Of a stretch of 47,822 nt of DNA, positions 33,085 through 41,200 are shown one piece after another. The stretch covers positions 1 to 47,822 of the forward strand of contig JACRLB010000026.1 in assembly GCA_016235445.1 (NCBI GenBank). Direction: 5' to 3'. The number at the start of each line of letters is the position of its first letter. The stretch's first letter is position 1. The notes under the pieces are model-generated. The model saw only the letters and a list, made by a program, of their open reading frames with translations, did not search any database and was not told where the DNA came from. Source of the DNA: Chloroflexota bacterium (GTDB taxonomy: Bacteria; Chloroflexota; Anaerolineae; Anaerolineales; Villigracilaceae). A program made the position numbers and the translations under genes.

Positions 33085-33495
33085 CTAATACGGAATGTCA
33101 TCCTCAACCGGATCGGCCTGGGCGATGGAAGGTTCGTTGTTCTTGCTGTCCAGAAAATGGATCTCCAATACTTTGAGTTCGTAATCCGCCGCAGCTGTGC
33201 CGTCCTGACGAACCCAGATGCGCGGGCGACCTGTGGCTTTATCCGGCGTCAGCCTGCCTTCGATCAACACCTTGCTGCCCTTTTTCAGGTACTGGTTGCA
33301 GACCTCGCCCAACTTGCCCCAGGCGGTGCAGCGGAACCAGGTGGTAACCTTGACCGTCTCGCCCTTCTCATTGTTGTACTGGTCATTGGTGGCGACATTG
33401 AAGGTCGTCACGGCTTTGCCTGCCGGGGTATAGCGCATTTCCGGTTCACCACCGAGGTGACCGACAAAAGTTAATTTGTTGTATTGTTTGGACAT
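33085..33495 (-). CDS. ssb: single-stranded DNA-binding protein
   Basis: A 136-residue protein, ATG 33495 after CAAGGAGACTCTG. The OB-fold pattern is clear: MSKQYNKLTFVGHLGGEPEM, TTFNVATNDQY, TTWFRCTAWGKLGEVCNQYL, KGSKVLIEGRL. The C-terminal tail is acidic (DPVEDDIPY), ending in the usual short acidic tip, here with PY instead of PF. It would coat single-stranded DNA during element replication or transfer. It stands upstream of the clamp gene. Confidence 0.93.
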   Translation of the reverse strand: MSKQYNKLTFVGHLGGEPEMRYTPAGKAVTTFNVATNDQYNNEKGETVKVTTWFRCTAWGKLGEVCNQYLKKGSKVLIEGRLTPDKATGRPRIWVRQDGTAAADYELKVLEIHFLDSKNNEPSIAQADPVEDDIPY

Positions 33496-33522
33496 CAGAG
33501 TCTCCTTGTTTTGGGTTTGAAA

Positions 33523-33663
33523 TTACTTGCAGATCTCGCGGAGGCGTTTATCCGTATCGTATTGACCGGAACGGATGTAGAGGGTCATGCTGATGATGAA
33601 CCAGACCGCCCAGATCAGGAACAGGGTGGCGATGATGGAAGCGAAGATGATGAGAGTAGACAT
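33523..33663 (-). CDS. 46-aa single-pass membrane protein
   Basis: A 46-residue protein starting ATG 33663 after CAAGGAGAAAACAAA. Residues 3-28 (LIIFASIIATLFLIWAVWFI) form one strong membrane helix, followed by a charged cytosolic or external tail (SGQYDTDKRLREICK). It is preceded by a 15-bp hairpin. A long frame reaching back into the primase is an artefact of the primase lesion. Function unknown. Confidence 0.55.
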   Translation of the reverse strand: MSTLIIFASIIATLFLIWAVWFIISMTLYIRSGQYDTDKRLREICK

Positions 33664-33687
33664 TTTGTTTTCTCCTTGAAAAATGAA

Positions 33688-33720
33688 AATCGGGGAGCGA
33701 TGAAACATCGCTCCCCGATT
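33688..33720 (-). terminator. strong hairpin after the primase
   Basis: A perfect 15-bp stem AATCGGGGAGCGATG (33688-33702) with CATCGCTCCCCGATT (33706-33720), loop AAA. On the - strand it is followed by TTTCATTTTTC and then the ribosome site of the 46-aa gene. Confidence 0.75.
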
Positions 33721-33743
33721 CAGGGAATGGGTTGGATTTGAAT

Positions 33744-34629
33744 TTATAGAATCGACGGCCACCATCCACTCAGGATGGCTTCGTCCGGATCGAGCTCGTC
33801 GGGAGGTCGCAGGGTGCGCACTTTCGCGCCACCGTGTCGGATGGATGCCGACACACTTTGCGCCCATTCGACGCCGGCTTTGTCCGGGTCGCGCAACAGC
33901 AGGTACTCGTACTGCGGATGTTCGCGCAACCACTGGTGCATTTTTGCGCTCGGACTGGCGCCGTTGGTGTAGACCGCGACCGTGTCGGCTTCGCGTCCCA
34001 GTTGATGAATCTTCTGGGCGGTGATGAGCATGTCGAATGCGTGTGCCTTTGGGCAATTGTTCCTCCGGAATGTAGCGCACGTTCATCACTGCCGGGTGTG
34101 TCGGCGGGTCGGCATACACCACACCGCCCGCCCACAGCCAGATGCCATCACGCCGCACCATCATGGATTGTCGTGCCGCATCGATGATTTCACGATGGAC
34201 TTGTGGAGCGGGAATGCCATAGCCAAGTCCATAGACCAGTGCGGTATAAGGTGTCACACCGCGTCCTGCCAGATAATTCCAGGCAGGCGAACGTTGGACG
34301 ATGGAACGCGCTTCCGACACAGCTTCATCAAGCAGTTGCACCTGTGTCGGTGGTCGTTTGGGGCGTGTCGGTGTAGTCGCCGATACACTTGGCTTCCAAT
34401 CCTGACCCAGCTTTTTTTGTAATGACTTCAATGAACCGCCACTGGCGCCACAGCGCAAGCACTTCCAGTAGCCGTTGACAAGATTGACGCCGAAGTTGGG
34501 CTGACCACCCTCTCCCTCCCGACTCGCGTCGTTATGGAAGGGACACCAGAAGATGGCCCAATTGCGATGATCCTCCACACGAACCGCCGTTCCCAAAATT
34601 TCTTCGGCGGCGGATAAGATGTTTTCCAT
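33744..34629 (-). pseudogene. CHC2/TOPRIM primase, disrupted by an internal deletion and frameshift
   Basis: The 5' part (ATG 34629) encodes a CHC2 zinc finger (CPFHND...CLRCGASGG, residues 29-62) and a region reading SPAWNYLAGRGVTPYTALVY up to RYIPEEQLPKG at about 34045. From ~34040 the coding sense moves to another frame, which gives AFDMLITAQKIHQLGREADT and the TOPRIM-like end YEYLLLRDPDKAGVEWAQS, stopping at 33744. The strand with the catalytic Glu (normally '.EG..D.L') and the sequence before it are missing, so a deletion plus frameshift is more likely than a simple indel. The original protein would prime element DNA synthesis alongside the SSB and clamp. Confidence 0.75.
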
Positions 34630-34659
34630 GTGCTTTTCTGCGACCTCCTTTTCGTATGG

Positions 34660-34767
34660 CTATCTGCCGATACAGCGTGCGATGGCAACCATGATGGCCG
34701 ACAGCCAGTGATGGGGCTGGCTGGCGGCAATGGCGACCAGGATGAGAAGCATTGCGAAAGTTCTCAT
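34660..34767 (-). CDS. 35-aa hydrophobic peptide gene
   Basis: ATG 34767 follows AAGGAGATAGATC. The product begins MRTFAMLLILVAIAASQPHH, continues with a second hydrophobic stretch (WLSAIMVAIARCIG) and ends at the TAG at 34662-34660. It could be a small membrane protein or a hairpin of two short helices. It lies just before the primase start. The good ribosome site and spacing support it; nothing supports a function. Confidence 0.45.
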   Translation of the reverse strand: MRTFAMLLILVAIAASQPHHWLSAIMVAIARCIGR

Positions 34768-34848
34768 GATCTATCTCCTTGTTTGGATGGATTAAATAGT
34801 CCCAGGGAGAAGGCATGATCACGCATCCGCGCAGTCCAGTGTGTCGGC

Positions 34849-35079
34849 TCATTCCACCTCCACGCTTGCCCAGCTGGGCGCGGTGGTATACACGGCTGCA
34901 TCTTCGCGCAGCAGTGTAACGTCGGCGGTGTACAGGTAGTCCCCTTGCTGTCGTCCGGCGGAGGCGGCGACATTGATCGCCTTGCCGTTCACGATCACCA
35001 TGCGTTCGTTGGCTTTGAGTGGAAAGGGCGCGTAAATCTTGACGGTTTTTACGGTTGTGATATGATCGGGCTTGTACAT
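34849..35079 (-). CDS. first gene of the - strand element block, 76-aa protein
   Basis: A 76-residue protein, ATG 35079 after GAGGTGTAACA. The sequence MYKPDHITTVKTVKIYAPFP, then KANERMVIVNGKAINVAASA, is strand-rich and may form a small beta-barrel. It is the most upstream gene visible on the - strand run, close to a hairpin (35091-35120) and the divergent non-coding region. No family is recognised. Confidence 0.55.
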   Translation of the reverse strand: MYKPDHITTVKTVKIYAPFPLKANERMVIVNGKAINVAASAGRQQGDYLYTADVTLLREDAAVYTTAPSWASVEVE

Positions 35080-35581
35080 TGTTACACCTCGAAACCGTCC
35101 AGTTGCACCTGGGCGGTTTCACTTTTTTATCTGCAGGGCCTCTCACCCCGGCAAGTCCTCACTGTGGAAAACGAAAACGGGAGTTGGCATGGGAAGTCCA
35201 TGCACAACGCCCGTTTGGCCTGTGTGGGGATATGTAGTTATTGGATCGAATTCAGATTGCCTCCTGTGTGGGTTTCAAGGAAATATTTTTTCACCGACAC
35301 ACCCATGAAAATCATGAAGTGTGTCGGTTCCGACGTTGGGCTTGTTTGGGATGCTTGAACCGTTCTGTGTGGTTCCCATTTCCCAAACGTTCGAGATTTC
35401 TTTCAGTGAGTTCATGCAAATTTCCAAACAAGCCTGTTTCTTACATGGGGAAGTGGATGATACGGATGAATTGACTTGGTGATGGTGATTATGGTTTCCT
35501 TTCGTTGAGTTGAAGTTGGGAATTAGGTAGAACAGCAGAAGCCCGGCGATTTGCCAGGCTTCTTGAAGAGAGGGATGGATT
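35080..35581. other. divergent non-coding region with several hairpins
   Basis: About 500 bp between the - strand element block and the + strand genes. I see no convincing gene. It contains four inverted repeats: 35091-35120 (GAAACCGTCCAG with CTGGGCGGTTTC), 35175-35216 (arms around AAACGGG and CCCGTTT, imperfect), 35293-35328 (ACCGACACA with TGTGTCGGT, imperfect inside) and 35537-35563 (AGAAGCCCGGC with GCCAGGCTTCT, one mismatch). A + strand T-run (ACTTTTTTA) follows the first. It must hold promoters for both directions and is the best place for a replication or transfer origin. Confidence 0.5.
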
Positions 35582-35797
35582 GTGGAAAATAGGAACAGTG
35601 CGGATTATATGGAGTTTGAGAAAACTGTCAAAGTACGTAGGCGGCAGATATTCCCCTTGGATATCCTTATGCGACCTGAAAACACGCCCCTATTCCCTAC
35701 GGGCGAACTTGCGTTTGAGAACTGGAAATTGTGAACATTGGATGCCATCGGATTTATCGAATATGCCAATTTCGAGAATTACACTGCGGGGAAATAG
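35582..35797 (+). pseudogene. small ORF interrupted by an in-frame TGA
   Basis: GTG 35582, preceded by GAGAGGGATG after a hairpin, opens a frame reading FEKTVKVRRRQIFPLDILM then LFPTGELAFENWKL, stopping at the TGA at 35732-35734. The same frame continues TLDAIGFIEYANFENYTAGK to a TAG at 35795. The two halves read as one acidic/aromatic protein of about 71 residues, so the TGA may be a mutated TGG. No family is recognised. It may be a decayed gene at the head of the + strand block. Confidence 0.4.
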
Positions 35798-35867
35798 TGG
35801 CGAAACGCTTCTCATACCCCTTTACTGCCTTTCGTATCATCGTGCAAAAAAACGAAAAGGATACGAG

Positions 35868-36812
35868 ATGGATACCAAACAAAAATGGAAAAAACAAGTT
35901 GTAAAGATCGCGCTTTCGGTTTTGGCACTGGCTGTATTGTTCGCGGGACTTAACTTTCAGCAGTTGTATTCCGCCTGGACAGTCGGGAGCGAAACCCAGC
36001 GGCTTGCGAAGCTGGCGGGAGATGCACTGGATGATTTTGAAAATCCTGCGCCACTCACAGAGGATTTTGAAGATGGACTTTCCACAGCATTTTGGGATTT
36101 CACGATCATCAACGGCGCCGGGCAGGTCTCCAATGAAACCGCCTGGCACGCAGCGGAAATGGTGATCGATTATCAACTCATCCTTCGGCATATGCAGGAT
36201 CCGAAGTTTGAGACCGAAAGCCCGAAATGGCAGGAACCTTCCAGCGGGCAATACAACAATGTCACGTTGATTGGCGGCAGCGGGTTTCAACCCACTCCTT
36301 CGAGCGATGTGGTTGTGGAGTTCAAAAGCCGGGTGGATGAGAATTTTTATGGAACGGCAGGTGTCATTCTACAGCCGGTCGGAACACTTCAGGCAGATGG
36401 AATGTTTGCCCTGCCATTCGATATGTTCGGTTTCTCTGTTATCGGCAACGAGTCCGCAGTCAATGGGATCAATGGTCCGATTTGTTATCTGGCATTGAAT
36501 TGGATTCCCGCCGAAGTCGAAGCCTTGGACGTGAACCCGGAACTGTGGCACACCTACCAAATCCGTCTGCATCAAGTCAACAGAATCGAATGGATGGGAA
36601 CCGTGTCGGTGGACGGGTCGGAACTGTGTCGGATGCCGATGCCGGCGTTTGGACCGGTGGAGATCCAGGTCTGGAGCGATAATTATCTGGTGAGCACCCA
36701 GCCGCAACGATGGTGGCAGATCGCACCGATCCTTGAGTTGGGTTTCCAGGATGGTGGGAACAAGGAGTTTCATCTGGATGACATTCGTATCTTTGAGGAA
36801 GTTCAGGAATAA
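35868..36812 (+). CDS. membrane-anchored extracellular beta-sandwich-like protein
   Basis: A 314-residue protein. ATG 35868 (MDTKQKWKKQVVKIALSVLA) is chosen because AAAAGGATACGAG precedes it and a positively charged end leads into a membrane helix (residues 12-31, ALSVLALAVLFAGL). After the anchor, LTEDFEDGLSTAFWDFTIIN and later VVVEFKSRVDENFYGTAGVI and HTYQIRLHQVNRIEW resemble concanavalin/laminin-G-like sugar-binding folds of the DUF1080 or GH16-related type. It could be a surface or secreted protein used in adhesion. A strong terminator follows, so it forms its own unit. Confidence 0.65.
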   Translation: MDTKQKWKKQVVKIALSVLALAVLFAGLNFQQLYSAWTVGSETQRLAKLAGDALDDFENPAPLTEDFEDGLSTAFWDFTIINGAGQVSNETAWHAAEMVIDYQLILRHMQDPKFETESPKWQEPSSGQYNNVTLIGGSGFQPTPSSDVVVEFKSRVDENFYGTAGVILQPVGTLQADGMFALPFDMFGFSVIGNESAVNGINGPICYLALNWIPAEVEALDVNPELWHTYQIRLHQVNRIEWMGTVSVDGSELCRMPMPAFGPVEIQVWSDNYLVSTQPQRWWQIAPILELGFQDGGNKEFHLDDIRIFEEVQE

Positions 36813-36822
36813 GCACACAATG

Positions 36823-36857
36823 AAAACTACGCCCGGTCGTGAACCGGGCGTAGTTTT
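36823..36857 (+). terminator. rho-independent terminator after the membrane-anchored protein
   Basis: A perfect 15-bp stem AAAACTACGCCCGGT (36823-36837) with ACCGGGCGTAGTTTT (36843-36857), 5-nt loop, T-run TTTTTT. It is A-rich on the other side, so it could work in both directions. Confidence 0.85.
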
Positions 36858-36918
36858 TTGAAAACGGTAAGCGACACTTACAACCCACCTTGTCCTCCTG
36901 AAAAGTATAGTCACGCCC

Positions 36919-37488
36919 ATGAGTGAGTCGTACCAGTCCAAACAGGAACGCCGGCAACGGTTGTTGGAGTCACTGCCCGAGGGACTTCGTCCGCACGTCT
37001 CCGTCCGCAACATCGAAGCCGTGGTAGCGCTTTCAACACAGGCACAGACTCGTTTGCTGGAAGCCGTTCAAGCCGGGCTCAAACGATTGCCGCGTGCCAT
37101 TGAACAATTACGCGCCGACCCGCAGACTTCTGTTGCAGACCTGCTCGCTCCTCCTGCACAACCTGAAACCGAACTGCCTGCACAGAGCGACTCTTCACCC
37201 ATTGGACAGGCAGTGGCGGATCTGATCCAGGAGTGCTTTCCGGATATGCCGCGCGTGTCGGCGGAGGCGCTGGCGAATGCGGATGTCATGCAGGTCGTGC
37301 GGTCCGTTGCAGAGACCCATCAGCAGGTATTCAAATCCAATCACATCAAAACGGATTTCGTCATGCTGACTATGTATGGATTGGTACGCCAAACACTGGA
37401 ACGGCTTGAAGAGATGATTGAAGAAACCCCTGCCCTACGGCAGGCTTTTGAAAAAAACAACGAATGGAGAAAAGAAGAAACATGTTGA
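36919..37488 (+). CDS. helical protein of unknown function heading the Tad-like operon
   Basis: A 189-residue protein, ATG 36919. It is mostly helical: SYQSKQERRQRLLESLPEGL, then VRNIEAVVALSTQAQTRLLE, a proline-rich linker (LLAPPAQPETELPAQ) near residues 75-90, and a C-terminal helical half ending in a charged tail. No known domain is recognised. It ends seven bases inside the CpaB-like gene, so the two are translationally coupled. A scaffold or regulatory role in the pilus/secretion system is inferred from position. Confidence 0.6.
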   Translation: MSESYQSKQERRQRLLESLPEGLRPHVSVRNIEAVVALSTQAQTRLLEAVQAGLKRLPRAIEQLRADPQTSVADLLAPPAQPETELPAQSDSSPIGQAVADLIQECFPDMPRVSAEALANADVMQVVRSVAETHQQVFKSNHIKTDFVMLTMYGLVRQTLERLEEMIEETPALRQAFEKNNEWRKEETC

Positions 37489-38387
37489 AACGTATTGCCT
37501 CAACCGGCGTGAACCTAGTGGTGCTGGGGGTATCGGTTGGAATCTTTCTGGTGGCGTTCATTGCCCTCAATGCCCTCGGTGCAGCACAGAAGCCGCCCAC
37601 CATTTCTGTGTTGTCCGCCGCACGTGACTTGAACATCGGCGATGTCATTACGGCAAATGACATGGCGGTCAAGACCGTCTTTCAGGATGACAACGCCAGT
37701 CTGTATATCCCCGGTGAGGAAGTGACCGGTGTGGTCGGCGGTGTGGTGGCGCAACCCATCTTCAATGGGCAGCCCATCTTTCGTTCGGCGATTTTGGCGC
37801 AGGCGGCGGAAGGCACCAGACTCTCGGCTGTGCTCGCGAAATTCCCCGGTCATAGTTTGTTCCCCCTGCCGTTGGATGCGATGAACCTGGTATCGCCCGA
37901 CGCAGAAGCCTTCCTGCCTGGCGACCTGATCGGCGTGACGGTCGTGATCAGCACCCGACCACAACAGATGAGCACACCCACTCCGATGCCGGAACTCGTG
38001 ATCGATCCTGGGTATGTGGAACCGACCGCTCAACCCTCGCCGCTTGAACTGGAACAGGCAGATGCCATCAACCGTTCCTTTCCACCGCTTGCCAAGGATT
38101 TGTTCCCGATGGGTGTGCGTGTGATTGCGGTACAGGGGCTGCCTCAACAAACAGAGTCATCTGAAGACAGTGGCTCATTCAACCTGGATACTCAGCCGAA
38201 GATGTTGATCCTGCTTGTCCCTAATCAAAGCCGCGAAGTGTTGTCGCTGGCCTTGCAGCAGGGAGATCGTTTGGTGGTCTCGCTCATGGCACGCGGTGAT
38301 GAAGCACCCTCTGCCGGCTTTACCTATTGGGACTTCGAAGACTTGTTCAAGCAGGACCGTGAAGAAGTCTTGGAAGGAGGGCAGTAA
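37482..38387 (+). CDS. CpaB/RcpC-like SAF-domain protein
   Basis: A 301-residue protein, ATG 37482. One membrane helix at residues 12-33 (LVVLGVSVGIFLVAFIALNA), then a SAF domain: ISVLSAARDLNIGDVITAND and later GGVVAQPIFNGQPIFRSAIL. A second domain and a linker rich in Pro/Thr near residue 165-185 follow, before a final beta-rich segment (MLILLVPNQSREVLSLALQQ). This is the arrangement of CpaB/RcpC, a periplasmic component of Tad/Flp pilus systems. It overlaps its upstream neighbour by seven bases and the next gene by one (TAATG). Confidence 0.8.
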   Translation: MLKRIASTGVNLVVLGVSVGIFLVAFIALNALGAAQKPPTISVLSAARDLNIGDVITANDMAVKTVFQDDNASLYIPGEEVTGVVGGVVAQPIFNGQPIFRSAILAQAAEGTRLSAVLAKFPGHSLFPLPLDAMNLVSPDAEAFLPGDLIGVTVVISTRPQQMSTPTPMPELVIDPGYVEPTAQPSPLELEQADAINRSFPPLAKDLFPMGVRVIAVQGLPQQTESSEDSGSFNLDTQPKMLILLVPNQSREVLSLALQQGDRLVVSLMARGDEAPSAGFTYWDFEDLFKQDREEVLEGGQ

Positions 38388-39748
38388 TGCAGGTATTGTT
38401 ATTGGGTGCGGGAACCGTGACTTCCCGCCTGAATATGCAACTCGCGGAACAGGGTCATTCGGTCATTGCCCAGATCGCAGCCTTTACTCCGCAGCACATC
38501 GATCTGTTTGATTTCCGCGCTCTAGTTGTTGTGTCACCAGAGTCGTCGGTCTCCCCGGAGAGTCTGGTCAAGGCGGCGGAGCGTGGCAAGCTGATTTTCG
38601 TGATTGCCGGCGTCGGCGATGGCATGGCATCCTGGGCGAATGGCGTCGGCGTTCCTTCCATTGCCTATCCACCCTCGGATGTTGACATCAATAAATTGTA
38701 TGAAGAGATGCGCCGTGCTGACGCCGGCAATCTGGCGGCGGATGATCAGTATCGCAGAGCGGTGCTTGGCAGTGATATGTCGGCACGCATTCAATCCGGC
38801 ATGGCAGTTCGCAAGATCGCGATCACATCGCCCAAAGGTGGAACGGGCAAGACCACCGTGGCGGTTAATTTGGCGGTGGCTCTTGCCTTGTCAGGTATCA
38901 CAACATACTTGGTGGATGCCGATGGCAATGCCGGCGCGTTGCAGTATCACATGCGCATGGAACGAGTGAACACGACCATGATCGGTTTGTTGCGGCGTGA
39001 GATCGCCAAAGCCAACAAAGGCGTGATGAGTGATGTCGCATCGGGAGCAGCGTATCTGAATGCCTTTACGCCGTTGGAAAATTTACCGACCTTGAGAGTC
39101 CTGCCGGGTCTCATCACTGATGATCTTGGAGATGAAGTCCTGCAACAGGAAGGTAAAGTTGCAGAGGTCATTCATGGGTTATATGAGGCAGGTGTCGCCG
39201 CCGGTGGTGTGGTCATCATGGATGTCGGCATCAATCCGGCACATGTCGTTCATCGTGCCGCCTTGAAAGCCGCAGAAGGCATTGCGATTGTGATCAAGCC
39301 GGAGATCCCGGATCTCGCGGAAACTCGTCGTTGGATCGCGAGGATGATCAATTCATTGGCAAGTGTGGTTGGCAAGAGCAGTGCGCATGAATTTATTGGC
39401 AGTCGTGTCAAGCTTTGCTACAACCAGGTTGTGGGCGATGGTTTCAAGGCGGCACACAAGATGTTGCAACAGGCGCTGAGTGAAGACAAGATCGACCTGG
39501 CACTGATCCCTAATGGCATCATCCCCATCGTGGATCCGCGTCTGGCTGCACAGGCTGTGAACTCGGATCGTCGCGAGGATATCCTGATCTGGCGTTACAA
39601 GAAGGAGAAGTTGGAGGAACTCGGACCGTTTGCGGATTCATTACTTGGCTTCGCCTCCCACTTTGTGCCGGCTGTGCGTGAAGGTGCTTCCCGGATTGGA
39701 TTGCTTCCCAGTCCGAACAAAAAGCGCGGCTGGTTCGGGAAGGGCTAA
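38387..39748 (+). CDS. CpaE/MinD-like ATPase with N-terminal pseudoreceiver-like domain
   Basis: A 453-residue protein starting ATG 38387. The first ~130 residues (MQVLLLGAGTVTSRLNMQLA, VVSPESSVSPESLVKAAERG) look like a Rossmann or receiver-like fold. The deviant Walker A SPKGGTGKTT lies near residues 148-157, followed by TYLVDADGNAGALQYH (Walker A') and VIMDVGINPAH (Walker B). This is the CpaE/TadZ layout, which places Tad secretion machinery in the cell. The last residues are basic (PNKKRGWFGKG). It is followed three bases later by the CpaF-like gene. Confidence 0.82.
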   Translation: MQVLLLGAGTVTSRLNMQLAEQGHSVIAQIAAFTPQHIDLFDFRALVVVSPESSVSPESLVKAAERGKLIFVIAGVGDGMASWANGVGVPSIAYPPSDVDINKLYEEMRRADAGNLAADDQYRRAVLGSDMSARIQSGMAVRKIAITSPKGGTGKTTVAVNLAVALALSGITTYLVDADGNAGALQYHMRMERVNTTMIGLLRREIAKANKGVMSDVASGAAYLNAFTPLENLPTLRVLPGLITDDLGDEVLQQEGKVAEVIHGLYEAGVAAGGVVIMDVGINPAHVVHRAALKAAEGIAIVIKPEIPDLAETRRWIARMINSLASVVGKSSAHEFIGSRVKLCYNQVVGDGFKAAHKMLQQALSEDKIDLALIPNGIIPIVDPRLAAQAVNSDRREDILIWRYKKEKLEELGPFADSLLGFASHFVPAVREGASRIGLLPSPNKKRGWFGKG

Positions 39749-39751
39749 GCC

Positions 39752-41200
39752 ATGTTTGACATTACCGGCAAAACCCTGAAGCCTGTTTCGGAAGCGCGTT
39801 CCTCGGATGAGATGGAACGCTGGTGGAATATTCTTGCTGAGGAGGGACGTGCAAAGAAAGCGATTGAGTCTTTACAAAAAAGCATGACCTCCACCGAGAT
39901 CGAAGACCTGGCTCGTCAGGTCTTTGAAGAGGTCAGTTCAAGCGCGGTAGACGCAGGAGTCTCACTACCCAAGGAATACATCCTGCGTTTGATCGGTGAA
40001 CTCTCCGGCATGGGACCGTTGCTGGAACTCATCGCCCGTTCGGACATTGAAGACATCGCCATCAACCTGGGACATATTTATGTGTACACGACCACAAACG
40101 GTTGGGAACATGCCGGAGCTGCACCGGATGGGATTGGCGATGCACTCAGAGTCATGATCGACCGTGCCGGGCAACGCGCGCCGACTCCTGATTATCCGAT
40201 TGCCGATGCGATGTTGCAGGTCATGGTCCCGTTGGTGGATGGAACCGTGCGAAGAAAGGGCGTGCGTATCAATTACGTTATGCCTCCTGCTTCACCCTAT
40301 GGCGATACGATCACGTTGCGTATCTCGAATTACCGAACAGCATCTGACCTCACACATGGCAGCCTGGCTTTACTTTGCCAGAACAGACTCCCACCTGTCC
40401 CGCGTCCCAAATTCGATCCAAAGGATTTTCCACGCGGCAATGGCATCCTCACACCGGAAGCTGCCAATTACTTGTTGAGCGTCATGGTGCATGGTGGCAC
40501 ACTGGTCATCGCCGGTACAACCGGTTCAGGCAAGACCTTTGTGGGACAGCGAATTCTTCAAGAGATGTTGGACTACTACCCGCGTGGCGCGATCCGTTTG
40601 TTCATTGTGGAAGACAGCAATGAGATCGTCCTGAACGGCTGGAATGGCGATGGGAAAGCAGACACGGGCAACATCATTTACACCGTAACCCGTCCAGAAA
40701 TTCGTGGTGGACCACCACCGGTCACCATGTATGACCTGATCCGTTCGGCGTTGCGTTCCCGTCCTCATGGAGTGGTGATTGGCGAAGCGCGCGGCGCGGA
40801 AGCCTGGGAACTCATTCGTGCGGCAGCCACGGGTCATGGACACAGTGCCTTCACCATCCATGCCACCAGCGCCGAGCATGTCTGGCCGCGTTTCCTGCAG
40901 GTGGTGCAGGCGCATCCCGATGCGGCGCGCATGTCGGAGATCCAGATCGCACAGTCTTTTGCCGAGGCGATCACGGCGGCAGTGCATATCGAACGCAATC
41001 CGCAACATGGTCAGATCGTGCGTGAGATCGTGGAGGTCTCCACCATTGTGGAGCGCACCGCCGCACGTCCTTCGTTTTCGCCGTTGTTCAAGTATGAAGC
41101 CGGCAAGGGGTTGATGCCAACAGGCAACCGTCCCATGCGACCGGGCTTTCGTGCCAATGACTTGAACATCCCTGAGTCCATTTTCAAGGCAGGGTTGTAA
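39752..41200 (+). CDS. CpaF/TadA-type secretion ATPase (VirB11-like)
   Basis: A 482-residue protein, ATG 39752. The N-terminal helical domain is followed by Walker A AGTTGSGKT near residues 254-262, Asp box (LFIVEDSNEI), Walker B around VVIGEARGAEAWELI and the His box TGHGHSAFTIHATSAEH. These are the four hallmark motifs of type II/IV secretion ATPases, and the length is right for CpaF/TadA, which power Tad pilus extrusion. The stop overlaps the next start by one base. No TadB/TadC inner-membrane partners follow in this window. Confidence 0.88.
   Translation: MFDITGKTLKPVSEARSSDEMERWWNILAEEGRAKKAIESLQKSMTSTEIEDLARQVFEEVSSSAVDAGVSLPKEYILRLIGELSGMGPLLELIARSDIEDIAINLGHIYVYTTTNGWEHAGAAPDGIGDALRVMIDRAGQRAPTPDYPIADAMLQVMVPLVDGTVRRKGVRINYVMPPASPYGDTITLRISNYRTASDLTHGSLALLCQNRLPPVPRPKFDPKDFPRGNGILTPEAANYLLSVMVHGGTLVIAGTTGSGKTFVGQRILQEMLDYYPRGAIRLFIVEDSNEIVLNGWNGDGKADTGNIIYTVTRPEIRGGPPPVTMYDLIRSALRSRPHGVVIGEARGAEAWELIRAAATGHGHSAFTIHATSAEHVWPRFLQVVQAHPDAARMSEIQIAQSFAEAITAAVHIERNPQHGQIVREIVEVSTIVERTAARPSFSPLFKYEAGKGLMPTGNRPMRPGFRANDLNIPESIFKAGL

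Noticed and set aside
34000-34080. Programmed frameshift in the primase
   Set aside because: There is no slippery heptamer, and the conserved residues before the TOPRIM part are absent, so a shift alone would not restore the protein.
33523-34629. One 368-aa protein from the primase start to the end of the membrane peptide
   Set aside because: The middle is low-complexity Arg/His-rich out-of-frame translation; it is the primase 5' part running on in the wrong frame into an unrelated 46-aa gene.
35580-35867. N-terminal extension of the membrane-anchored protein back to 35580
   Set aside because: A good ribosome site and a typical membrane-anchor start occur at ATG 35868; the extension lies in a different composition and overlaps a more coding-like small frame.
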